Origin: Agromyces sp. Soil535
Lineage (GTDB): Bacteria > Actinomycetota > Actinomycetes > Actinomycetales > Microbacteriaceae
NCBI RefSeq assembly: GCF_001428255.1
Contig: NZ_LMRW01000009.1
Span: 25,397 to 89,396, forward strand
Length of the DNA stretch: 64,000 nucleotides
Direction of reading: 5' to 3'
Positions 34,432-41,559 of the stretch are shown here, one piece after another. The notes under the pieces are model-generated. The model worked only from the letters and a program-made list of their open reading frames with translations, did not search any database and was not told the origin of the DNA. The position numbers were made by a program, and so were the translations under genes. How positions within the stretch are numbered: the first letter of the stretch is position 1; each line of letters starts with the position of its first letter.

Positions 34432-34965
34432 TCAGCTGCCGCCGAGCCCGACCCGGTCGGGCACCGCGCCCATCACGCGCGGGAGCCACGACTCGACGTC
34501 GGGCCAGGCGCGCCCGGTCGGAAGGTGACGGAGCAACCCCGCGAGCGAGTCGTCGGCGTCGGGCCACGGGATGACCCGGGTGGGCGACTCGGCCGCGAGC
34601 ACGCCGAGCCACCAATGCTTCCACGTGACGGGCAGGGTCTCGGGGTGGAGGACGACGTAGTAGTCGGGCACGTTGATCGCGTGCCGTTCGGCGGCCTCGA
34701 CGGCGCGGTCGATCTCGAGCTCCAGCACGCCGAAGGTCGACTGATCATCGAAGAACTCGACCCAGGCGGCCGCCACGTGGCCGAGGGGGTCACGGTCGTG
34801 CACGACGTAGGGCGCGGCGGCCGTGGCAGACCAGCGGGCCACCTCGTCATCGGAGGCGCGGTCGAAGCTCGCCGCGCGAACGTTGGCGAATCCCTCGAGC
34901 GCGTGGATGGCCGACGTCGCCTCGTCACCGACGACGACCAGTGTGGTGCTGGCCGGTGCCTCCAT
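34432..34965 (-). CDS. hypothetical protein
   Basis: A 177-residue, acidic, Trp-rich soluble protein (TWKHWWLGVL, HLPTGRAWPDVESWLP). Strand-helix alternation (TTLVVVGDEA, SAIHALEGF, APYVVHDRDPLGHVAAAWVEFFDD) suggests an alpha/beta fold but no motif lets me assign a family. ATG 34965 is chosen because TAAAAT lies exactly 6 nt upstream on the minus strand, giving a leaderless start; GTG 34971 would fall inside that spacing. It converges on the ABC ATPase gene with a 3-base gap. Confidence 0.7.
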   Translation of the reverse strand: MEAPASTTLVVVGDEATSAIHALEGFANVRAASFDRASDDEVARWSATAAAPYVVHDRDPLGHVAAAWVEFFDDQSTFGVLELEIDRAVEAAERHAINVPDYYVVLHPETLPVTWKHWWLGVLAAESPTRVIPWPDADDSLAGLLRHLPTGRAWPDVESWLPRVMGAVPDRVGLGGS

Positions 34966-34971
34966 TTCCAC

Positions 34972-34977
34972 ATTTTA
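34972..34977 (-). promoter_or_regulatory. -10 element (TAAAAT) of a leaderless start
   Basis: TAAAAT on the minus strand, 6 nt before ATG 34965 of the hypothetical protein gene, within a short AT-rich patch. Confidence 0.5.
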
Positions 34978-35030
34978 CGTCATCAGAACGCGACCAGTCC
35001 GGAGACGAGCCGGGCGGTGAGCGGCGCGAG

Positions 35031-36032
35031 TCAACCGATCCGAAGCACGACGTTGCCCCGCTTACGGCCGCTGTCGACGTAGCGGTGCGCCTCGACGATG
35101 TCGTCGAGGTCGTACGTGCGGTCGATCACGGGTCGGATCTCCCCCGCCTCGGCGAGGCGCACGAGCCCGGCAAGATCCTCGTGCGAGACGGGCCCGGGCG
35201 TGAAGGTCACGGTCTTTCCGCTGCGACGCGTGTGCCGCGACGCGGTGAGTATGCCGCCGAGACTCGTGATCACGAGCAGGAGCGCACCACCGGGCTTGAG
35301 CGAGTGCTCCACCCGCGTGAACGGGGCGTCGCCACCGCACTCCACGATCACGTCGTAGGTGCGACCGCTCGTCGCGAAGTCCTCACGGGCGCGATCGATG
35401 ACGTGGTCGGCGCCGAGCGAGCGGACCAGGTCGGCCTTGCTCGCACTGCAGACGCCGGTGACGGTCGCGCCACGCTGCTTCGCGAGCTGCACGACGGACG
35501 TGCCCACGGCACCGGATGCCCCGTTCACGAGCACTTCGGAGCCCGGCCCCAGCTTCACGCGGTTGAGGTAGGCGAGTGCCGTGTACCCGCCGAACACGAG
35601 CGACGCGGACTCCTCGAGCGTGAGGTTGCGAGGCTTCAGCGCGATCGCGTCGGACTGTGGCACCCGCGCGTACTCCGCGTGCGCGCCGAACGACGCGCCG
35701 AGCATCGCGATCACCTCGTCGCCGGAGGCGAAGCCGGCGACCTCGTCGCCGACGGCCTCGACGACCCCCGCCGCATCCATGCCGAGTACCCGCTTCCGCG
35801 GCCGGAACACCCCGAGGGCGATCGGGATGTAGAACCACATGCCCTTCGGCAGGTCGCGGCTGCGCGTGCGATGGTCGGCGATGCTCACGGTGCTCGCGTG
35901 CACCCGCACGAGCAGTTCGTCGGCCTTCGGCACTGGCCTCGGCACCTGCTCGACCTGCACGACCTCGGGCCCGCCGAAGCGGTGGATGACCGCGGCTCGC
36001 ATCGTCGTGGTTTGCATCATCGTGGCTTCCAT
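35031..36032 (-). CDS. zinc-independent medium-chain dehydrogenase (quinone oxidoreductase-like)
   Basis: A 333-residue MDR-superfamily protein without the catalytic-zinc motif, close to NADPH:quinone reductase/zeta-crystallin types. The N-terminal GroES-like domain contains VLGMDAAGVVEAVGDEV (about 84-100). The Rossmann site is VLVNGASGAVGTSVVQLAK (about 168-186). It probably reduces quinones or enones with NADPH. The N-terminus has several Met codons; ATG 36032 is closest to the operator. The gene is divergent from a TetR regulator, and a perfect 35-bp palindrome lies 8 bases upstream of this start, so tight TetR repression is expected. Confidence 0.92.
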   Translation of the reverse strand: MEATMMQTTTMRAAVIHRFGGPEVVQVEQVPRPVPKADELLVRVHASTVSIADHRTRSRDLPKGMWFYIPIALGVFRPRKRVLGMDAAGVVEAVGDEVAGFASGDEVIAMLGASFGAHAEYARVPQSDAIALKPRNLTLEESASLVFGGYTALAYLNRVKLGPGSEVLVNGASGAVGTSVVQLAKQRGATVTGVCSASKADLVRSLGADHVIDRAREDFATSGRTYDVIVECGGDAPFTRVEHSLKPGGALLLVITSLGGILTASRHTRRSGKTVTFTPGPVSHEDLAGLVRLAEAGEIRPVIDRTYDLDDIVEAHRYVDSGRKRGNVVLRIG

Positions 36033-36040
36033 GTCGGCAC

Positions 36041-36075
36041 CTACCTTACGTTGTAAGTCTTACAACGTAAGGTAG
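36041..36075. promoter_or_regulatory. perfect 35-bp palindrome: two overlapping TetR-type operators
   Basis: Seventeen-base arms (36041-36057 and 36059-36075) pair perfectly around one T. Each arm itself contains a 13-bp palindrome of form CTTACnnnGTAAG (36045-36057 and 36059-36071, centres 14 bp apart). This is the layout of two TetR dimers side by side between the quinone-reductase-like gene and the TetR gene. Confidence 0.85.
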
Positions 36076-36160
36076 CGTAGATCCCGACGGATGTCGAGAG
36101 GGAAGATCCCGAACATCGTGCACGCTTGTACCGTGGTGAGCACGAGGGGAGGACGGGCAC

Positions 36161-36880
36161 ATGTCGTCGACCACCGAACGGAGCGCCGAGCGGAACGCCG
36201 CACGCCGTGCGCCGCTGACCCGTGACCGCGTGCTCAGCACCGCCGTCGCACTGGCGGATGACGCGGGCATCGACGGCCTCACGATCCGCCGCCTCGCCGA
36301 GCAGCTCGGCGTCGAGCCCATGTCGCTCTACTACCACGTGCCGAACAAGGAGGCGATCCTCGACGGCATCGTCGAGCTCGTGTTCGGCGAGATCGAGGAG
36401 GCCACCGGCGGCTTCGAGGTGCCGGCGTCGGATGCCGCATGGCAGGCGAGCCTGCGTGCACGGATCCTCGCCGCCCGCCGCGTGATGCTGCGGCATCCGT
36501 GGGCCCCCGGGGTCATGGACACGAGGAACGGGCTCGGAATCACCACGGCCCGCTATGTCGACGCCGTCGTGGGCACGCTCCGGTCGGGCGGGCTGTCGTA
36601 CGACCTCATCCACCACGCGATGCACGCGCTCGGCAGCCGCCTGTACGGGTTCTCGCAGGAGCTCGGCGAGGAGGGTGGCGACTCGGGCGACTCCGACGCG
36701 CTCGCGCAGATGGCGGAACACGTGCCGCACCTCGCTGCCATGCTCTCCGTCGTCGCCCACGACGACCCCGACTCCACCCTCGGCTGGTGCGACGACCAGT
36801 TCGAGTTCGAGTTCGGGCTCGACATCCTGCTCGACGGGCTGGAGCGTGCGCGACGGCGCGAGGCCGAAGGAGTCGAGTAG
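36161..36880 (+). CDS. TetR family regulator with tetracycline-repressor-type C-terminal domain
   Basis: A 239-residue regulator. The HTH is at about 18-66 (LTRDRVLSTAVALADDAGID, then TIRRLAEQLGVEPMSLYYHV). The PMSLYYHVPNKEAILDG segment and the longer C-terminal domain match the TetR_C_1 (TetR/ActII) group that binds polyketide-like ligands. It is divergent from the quinone-reductase-like gene, with the 35-bp double operator between them. The sensed molecule may be a quinone or antibiotic (inference). The start is about 85 bases from the operator, leaving room for its own promoter. Confidence 0.93.
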   Translation: MSSTTERSAERNAARRAPLTRDRVLSTAVALADDAGIDGLTIRRLAEQLGVEPMSLYYHVPNKEAILDGIVELVFGEIEEATGGFEVPASDAAWQASLRARILAARRVMLRHPWAPGVMDTRNGLGITTARYVDAVVGTLRSGGLSYDLIHHAMHALGSRLYGFSQELGEEGGDSGDSDALAQMAEHVPHLAAMLSVVAHDDPDSTLGWCDDQFEFEFGLDILLDGLERARRREAEGVE

Positions 36881-36902
36881 GGCGGAGCGGTGCCGGCGCC
36901 GC

Positions 36903-37517
36903 TCAGGTCGCGAGGCGCAGGGCGGCCGCGCGCTCGTCGAGGTCGGGCAGCACCTCGGCCGCGTCGACGCCGCCGACGGTGAGCACGCGCCATCCGTCGC
37001 CCTCGAATCGCACGAACGACGACGACGCGTTGTCGAGCCGCGGGTAGTGCCGTGCATCGTGCCCGGTGATGGCGGCGAGCGTGTAGCGGATCAGCGTGCC
37101 GTGCGCGACCGCGAGCACGCGCGCGCCCGGGTGGTCGTGGCCGATGCGCTCGAGCCCCCGGATGCCGCGGGCTCCCACTTCGTCGTCGGGCTCCTTGCCG
37201 GCGAAGTCGCGGTCGGGCCAGCGCGTGTCGAGCTCGGCGACGAGCGTGCCCTCCGCCGCTCCGAAGTCCTGCTCGATGAGCTCGTCGTAGCCGCCGCCGA
37301 GCGGCACGTCGAGCGCCGTCGCGATGATCTCGGCCGTCTCGCGCGCCCGGCCGAGCGGTGAGCTCACGACCGCGTCCCACGGGCGGTGCGACAGCGCGGA
37401 TGCCGCGGCGAGCGCCTGCTCGCGACCGGTGCCGTTCAGCGGGATGTCACTGCGCCCCTGCATGCGCTCGGCGAGGTTCCAGTCGGTCTGTCCGTGGCGG
37501 ATGAGGGCGAGCAGCAT
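36903..37517 (-). CDS. histidine phosphatase family protein
   Basis: A 204-residue phosphoglycerate-mutase-fold phosphatase. The catalytic motif RHGQTDWN is at 7-14 with the phospho-accepting His at 8. Other catalytic residues lie in SSPLGRARETA (Arg about 57), IEQDFGAAEG (Glu about 82) and VAHGTLIRY (His about 139). Such enzymes dephosphorylate small phosphate esters, for example alpha-ribazole phosphate or sugar phosphates; no cobalamin genes are nearby. ATG 37517 lies 6 nt after a TAGGCT -10 box, so the mRNA is probably leaderless. Confidence 0.93.
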   Translation of the reverse strand: MLLALIRHGQTDWNLAERMQGRSDIPLNGTGREQALAAASALSHRPWDAVVSSPLGRARETAEIIATALDVPLGGGYDELIEQDFGAAEGTLVAELDTRWPDRDFAGKEPDDEVGARGIRGLERIGHDHPGARVLAVAHGTLIRYTLAAITGHDARHYPRLDNASSSFVRFEGDGWRVLTVGGVDAAEVLPDLDERAAALRLAT

Positions 37518-37523
37518 GATTCC

Positions 37524-37529
37524 AGCCTA
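37524..37529 (-). promoter_or_regulatory. -10 element (TAGGCT) of a leaderless start
   Basis: TAGGCT on the minus strand, 6 nt before ATG 37517 of the histidine phosphatase gene. Confidence 0.55.
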
Positions 37530-37668
37530 GGCGAGCACGGCTGGGCGGATGCCGCGACGCCTCCGGGCTGTTCTCGAGGAAATCTCCGTGCACGGCACGG
37601 ATGCGGCGAAGGTGCGGTGCGCGCACGCTGAACTCCACCAACCGATCCGACCGTCAAGGAGACGACCG

Positions 37669-38511
37669 ATGACCGACACTGCAGTATCCGCCCGGACCGA
37701 CGCCGACCGCGCGCTCAAGACCAAGCACCGCGCGATGTGGGCCTCGGGCGACTACCCCACTCTCGCATCCGATCTCATCTGGGACCTCGGCCCACGCGTC
37801 GTCGCGGCCGCCGACGTGCGACCCGGCGAGCGCGTGCTCGACGTCGCTGCCGGCAGCGGCAACGCCGCGATCCCCGCCGCGTTGCGGGGCGCGACCGTCG
37901 TCGCGAGCGACCTGGCGCCCGAGCTGTTCGAGGCGGGCCGCCGTCTCGCCGCCGAGGCGGGCGCCGAGCTCGAGTGGCGCGAGGCGGACGCCGAGGAGCT
38001 GCCCTTCGGGGACGACACGTTCGACGTCGTGGTGTCGACGGTCGGCGTCATGTTCGCCCCGCACCACGAGCGGGCCGCCGACGAGCTCGTGCGCGTCACG
38101 AGGTCGGGCGGGCGGATCGCCCTCATCAACTGGACACCCGAGGGGTTCATCGGCCAGATGTTCAAGGCCATGAAGCCGTTCGCGGCACCGCTGCCGGAGG
38201 GCGCTCAGCCCGCACCGCTCTGGGGCGACGAGCAGCACGTGCGCGGCCTGCTCGGCGACCGCGTCACCGACGTGACGGCCGTGCGGCAGACCGTGCGCGT
38301 CGACCGGTTCGACACCGGCGAGGCGTTCCGCGACTACTTCAAGCACCACTACGGGCCCACGATCGCGGTCTACCACCGCATCGCAGACGACCCCGAGCAG
38401 GTGCGTGCGCTCGACACGGCGCTCGCCGATCTCGCCCGGGCTCACGGCCTCGGCACGCCCGGCGGCGCGATGGAGTGGGAGTACCTGCTCCTCACCGCCG
38501 GAGTCCGCTGA
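37669..38511 (+). CDS. class I SAM-dependent methyltransferase
   Basis: A 280-residue methyltransferase of the UbiE/Coq5-like type. Motif I is VLDVAAGSGNAAIPAA (about 55-70), the acidic adenosine contact is SDLAPELF, and the post-motif segment is TRSGGRIALINWTPEGFIG (about 144-162). The acceptor is unknown; the GFIGQMFKAMKPFAA segment often occurs in small-molecule O- or C-methyltransferases. AAGGAG is about 10 nt upstream of ATG 37669. A strong terminator follows 6 bases after the stop, so it is monocistronic unless cotranscribed from upstream. Confidence 0.9.
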   Translation: MTDTAVSARTDADRALKTKHRAMWASGDYPTLASDLIWDLGPRVVAAADVRPGERVLDVAAGSGNAAIPAALRGATVVASDLAPELFEAGRRLAAEAGAELEWREADAEELPFGDDTFDVVVSTVGVMFAPHHERAADELVRVTRSGGRIALINWTPEGFIGQMFKAMKPFAAPLPEGAQPAPLWGDEQHVRGLLGDRVTDVTAVRQTVRVDRFDTGEAFRDYFKHHYGPTIAVYHRIADDPEQVRALDTALADLARAHGLGTPGGAMEWEYLLLTAGVR

Positions 38512-38517
38512 CCACGT

Positions 38518-38551
38518 CCCGGTGAGCGCCCGCACCCGGGCGCTCACCGGG
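38518..38551 (+). terminator. strong hairpin terminator after the methyltransferase gene
   Basis: Fifteen perfectly paired bases (38518-38532 with 38537-38551) around a CACC loop, starting 6 nt after the stop codon. No long U-tract, as is common in GC-rich actinobacteria. Confidence 0.75.
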
Positions 38552-38606
38552 GATTCCCCCGCACCACCGCAACACCAGCACCACCACCACCACCCGGGAG
38601 ACCCCC

Positions 38607-38852
38607 ATGTACCAGAGCGAGGACTACTTCGTGCTCCAGCTCCACCGCGCGGGCGATGAGCGCCTGCTTCACGAGCTCGAGCTCCGCCGAGTCATCGCCG
38701 AACGCAGGGCGGAGACCGCCGAGGCGGGCGAAGGCGTCACGGATGCCGCACGCCCGCGCCGCGGCATCCGTGCCCTGCTCCCCCGCCGGCTGCGCCCGCT
38801 CGCGCCGCCGCGCGCGATCCCTGACGCCGGCACCCTTCCGTCGTCCGCCTGA
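38607..38852 (+). CDS. small conserved-looking hypothetical protein
   Basis: An 81-residue protein. The first half (MYQSEDYFVLQLHRAGDERL, then LHELELRRVIAERRAE) is a charged amphipathic helix typical of small actinobacterial proteins with YxxLHRxxxxEL-type starts; the function is unknown to me. The second half is Arg/Pro-rich (PRRGIRALLPRRLRPLAPP) and could contact membrane or nucleic acid. GGGAGA lies 7 nt before the ATG. A 12-bp hairpin of the GGATGCC family lies inside the coding region (38738-38772). Its start is downstream of a terminator, so it needs its own promoter. Confidence 0.6.
   Translation: MYQSEDYFVLQLHRAGDERLLHELELRRVIAERRAETAEAGEGVTDAARPRRGIRALLPRRLRPLAPPRAIPDAGTLPSSA
38738..38772 (+). 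repeat. GGATGCC-family hairpin inside a coding region
   Basis: Twelve-base arms CACGGATGCCGC and GCGGCATCCGTG around an 11-nt loop, within the 81-codon gene. Same core as the intergenic hairpins at 22272 and 29734. Confidence 0.6.
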
Positions 38853-38957
38853 ATCGGGTCGGCCTGATCGGATGAGGTCCCGCCTCGGCCGATCGGACGA
38901 GGTGATTCGAGCCGTTCCGCCGATGCCCTGCCCGGTGAACCTCGCGAGCATCGAGGC

Positions 38958-39698
38958 ATGACCGAATCATCCACCGCGCATCAGTGGGCCCGCGTGCGCC
39001 CGGCTCCCCCGGCTCCACCCGTCGCGAGGCGCAGAACCGAGTGGCTCGCCCCCACGGGACTCATCCTGCTCAGCCTCGTGCCGATCCTGGCCGGGGCGTT
39101 GCGACTCACCGAGCTGACGAGCGGCGCCGAGGTGACCCCCGACAACGCTCGCTTCTTCGCGTCTCCCGTGCCGGTCGTGGTGCACATCGTCGCCTCGAGC
39201 GTGTTCCTGGTGCTCGGGGCGCTGCAGTTCGCGCCGTCGTTGCGCCGCCGCGGTTGGCACCGTATCGCCGGGCGAATCCTCGTGCCGGCCGGCCTGCTCT
39301 CGGCGATGTCCGCACTGTGGATGACGCTCTTCTACGACCTGCCCACGGTCAACGGCGTGGCACTCCTCGTGATGCGTCTCGTCTTCGGCACCGCCATGGC
39401 GGCGGGCATCGTCGTCGCCTTCGTCGCGATCCGCCGAGGCGACATCCGGACGCACAGCGCGTGGATGACCCGCGCCTACGCGATCGGCTTGGGCGCCGGA
39501 ACGCAGGTGTTCACGTTCCTCCCGTGGACCCTGCTGTTCGGCGCACCCGATGAGGCCACGCACGCCGTGCTGATGGGCGCCGGCTGGGTGATCAACCTCG
39601 CCGTGGCCGAGGTCGTCATCCGTCGGCGGGCGGTCCGGTCCGGTGGCGCCTCCCGCACCTCCGGCCGATCCGGTGCGGCGAGTGCGCCCCTATCATGA
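38958..39698 (+). CDS. DUF2306 domain-containing membrane protein
   Basis: A 246-residue membrane protein of the DUF2306 (PF10067) type, with about six helices. Family hallmarks are HIVASSVFLVLGALQFAPSL (about 73-92), the following RGWHRIAGRI and the RRGDIRTHSAWMTRAYAIG block (about 159-177); conserved His/Arg residues could ligate a cofactor or ion. The C-terminal tail is Ser/Gly-rich. No function is established. It ends just before the histidine kinase gene, but that gene has its own -10 box, so cotranscription is optional. Confidence 0.85.
   Translation: MTESSTAHQWARVRPAPPAPPVARRRTEWLAPTGLILLSLVPILAGALRLTELTSGAEVTPDNARFFASPVPVVVHIVASSVFLVLGALQFAPSLRRRGWHRIAGRILVPAGLLSAMSALWMTLFYDLPTVNGVALLVMRLVFGTAMAAGIVVAFVAIRRGDIRTHSAWMTRAYAIGLGAGTQVFTFLPWTLLFGAPDEATHAVLMGAGWVINLAVAEVVIRRRAVRSGGASRTSGRSGAASAPLS
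39691..39696 (+). promoter_or_regulatory. -10 element (TATCAT) of a leaderless start
   Basis: TATCAT, 6 nt before ATG 39703 of the histidine kinase gene; it overlaps the 3' end of the DUF2306 gene. Confidence 0.5.
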
Positions 39699-39702
39699 GG
39701 GC

Positions 39703-40833
39703 ATGACGAGCCTCCTCCGCTCGATCTGGGATGCACCGGCCGCCACGCCCCCGCCACCCCGGCGCGTCTGGCGCGACTGGGTGCTCGTCGCCGTGCTGCC
39801 GGTCGTCGCAGTGCTCGAGGCGGCGACCCGCCCCGAGGTGCCGTGGCGCTGGCTCTGGGCGGTCGTGCTCGTCGCGCTCGTGCCGACGCTGCTCTGGCGG
39901 CGCACGCGCCCGCTGCTCATGCTCGCGATCGCGTTCGGCGTCGGGTCGATCTTCACCGTGGTGACCGGCGGCGACCCGCAACTGGTCACCACCGCGTATT
40001 TCCTGCTCCTGGTCTACGCGGTGGTGCGCTGGGGCTCCGGCCGGGCGATGCTGTTCGCCGGTGTGCTCATGCTCGCGTCGTCCGCCCTCTCATTCGCACT
40101 CGGCCCGGCATCGATCGGTGACGTCATCGGCGGCCTGGCCGTCGTCGTCACCACGATCACCCTCGGCGTGGCCTTCCGCTGGCGCGCCGCGGCGCGGGCC
40201 CGCGAGCTCGACCGTGTCAAGCTGCTCGAACGCGAACAGCTCGCTCGCGATCTCCACGACACCGTCGCGCACCATGTCTCGGCGATCGCGATCCAGGCGC
40301 AAGCCGGCACGGCGGTCGCGTCGACGAATCCGGATGCCGCGGCGGAGGTGCTCCGGGTCATCGAAGGCGAGGCATCCCGCACGCTCGCCGAGATGCGCTC
40401 GATCGTGCGCGTGCTCCGGCAGGAGGACGACCTCGAGACGGCACCGAGCCCGGGGATCACCGACCTCCGGCGGCTCGCCCGGACGGAGCCGGGCGGCCCG
40501 GTGATCGACGTGCGGCTCGCGGGGGACGTCGACGGGCTCCCGCCCACGATCGCCGCCGCGGTGTTCCGCCTCGCGCAGGAGGGGGTGACGAACGCGCGCC
40601 GGCACGCACGGAACGCGACCCGCATCGACGTTCGCGTGCACGTCGGCGCCGCCGGCATCCGCCTCGACGTCCGCGATGACGGCGACTCCACGGCATCCGC
40701 AGCGACCGGCTACGGCATCACGGGGATGGTCGAACGGGCGACCCTCCTCGGCGGCACCTGCGAGGCCGGCCCGGCTCCGGGCGGCGGCTGGGTCGTCTCC
40801 GCCGTGCTCCCCCGGGCAGGCTGGTCGGCATGA
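39703..40833 (+). CDS. sensor histidine kinase (NarL-type two-component system)
   Basis: A 376-residue membrane kinase. About five hydrophobic helices (25-155) form the sensor without a large extracellular loop. The HisKA_3 dimerisation domain carries the phospho-accepting His at about 185 (LARDLHDTVAHH). The ATPase domain contains RLAQEGVTNARRHA (N box, about 278) and GYGITGM (G box, about 347). It resembles DesK/LiaS-type kinases that sense membrane or cell-wall stress. It is coupled by ATGA overlap to its response regulator. ATG 39703 is supported by the TATCAT box 6 nt upstream. Confidence 0.95.
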   Translation: MTSLLRSIWDAPAATPPPPRRVWRDWVLVAVLPVVAVLEAATRPEVPWRWLWAVVLVALVPTLLWRRTRPLLMLAIAFGVGSIFTVVTGGDPQLVTTAYFLLLVYAVVRWGSGRAMLFAGVLMLASSALSFALGPASIGDVIGGLAVVVTTITLGVAFRWRAAARARELDRVKLLEREQLARDLHDTVAHHVSAIAIQAQAGTAVASTNPDAAAEVLRVIEGEASRTLAEMRSIVRVLRQEDDLETAPSPGITDLRRLARTEPGGPVIDVRLAGDVDGLPPTIAAAVFRLAQEGVTNARRHARNATRIDVRVHVGAAGIRLDVRDDGDSTASAATGYGITGMVERATLLGGTCEAGPAPGGGWVVSAVLPRAGWSA

Positions 40834-41549
40834 CCGTACGCGTCCTCGTCGCCGACGACCAGGAGCTCGTGCGCGCCGGACTCCGGATGATCCTCGACGC
40901 ACAGCCCGACATCGAGGTGGTCGGCGAGGCGGCCGACGGCTCGGAGGCGGTGGCGCTCGCGCAGAGCCTCCGGCCCGACGTGTGCCTCTTCGACATCCGG
41001 ATGCCGGGCGTCGACGGCATCGAGGCCACGCGTGCCCTCGCGGGACCCGGTGTGGAGGATCCGCTTCCGGTGGTCGTGATCACGACCTTCGACCTCGACG
41101 AGTACGTCTTCGCGGCGCTCCGGGCGGGCGCCCGCGGATTCCTCCTGAAGGATGCGGGGCCGGCCCTGCTCGCCCAGGCCGTGCACGCGGCCGCGCGCGG
41201 CGACGCGCTCATCGCCCCGAACGTCACGGTGCGCCTCCTCGACGCCTTCGCCGGCGCAGCAGTCGCCGCGCCGCCGGCGCAGCCGAGAGAGCCGCTCACG
41301 CAGCGAGAGGAGGACGTGCTCCTGGCGGTCGCGCGTGGGCTCGGCAACACCGAGATCGCGACCGAGCTGCACATCTCCCTCAGCACCGTGAAGACCCACC
41401 TCGCGAGCCTCATGGCCAAGATCGATGCCCGCAACCGCGTGGAGGCCGCCATCTGGGCGTACGACACGGGGCGCGCGGGCGCGACCGGCCCCCGGAAGCC
41501 CGACGGCTCCGGTGGGGGCACCGGTGCGGCACCCCCCGTGCGGTCCTAG
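40830..41549 (+). CDS. NarL/FixJ-type response regulator
   Basis: A 239-residue regulator. The receiver domain spans about 1-120: acidic pair DD (9-10), phosphorylation site Asp about 55 (CLFDIRMPG), Thr in ITTF and Lys in LLKDAG. The LuxR-type HTH is at about 152-205 (LTQREEDVLLAVARGLGNTE, then ISLSTVKTHLASLMAKI). The C-terminal tail is a Gly/Ala/Pro-rich extension of about 25 residues. It is phosphorylated by the kinase encoded upstream (ATGA overlap). Targets are unknown; the neighbouring STAND regulator is a candidate. Confidence 0.96.
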   Translation: MTVRVLVADDQELVRAGLRMILDAQPDIEVVGEAADGSEAVALAQSLRPDVCLFDIRMPGVDGIEATRALAGPGVEDPLPVVVITTFDLDEYVFAALRAGARGFLLKDAGPALLAQAVHAAARGDALIAPNVTVRLLDAFAGAAVAAPPAQPREPLTQREEDVLLAVARGLGNTEIATELHISLSTVKTHLASLMAKIDARNRVEAAIWAYDTGRAGATGPRKPDGSGGGTGAAPPVRS

Positions 41550-41552
41550 ACT
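41547..41552 (+). promoter_or_regulatory. -10 element (TAGACT) of a leaderless start
   Basis: TAGACT, 7 nt before GTG 41560; it overlaps the response regulator stop codon. Confidence 0.5.
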
Positions 41553-41559
41553 GAGCGCC

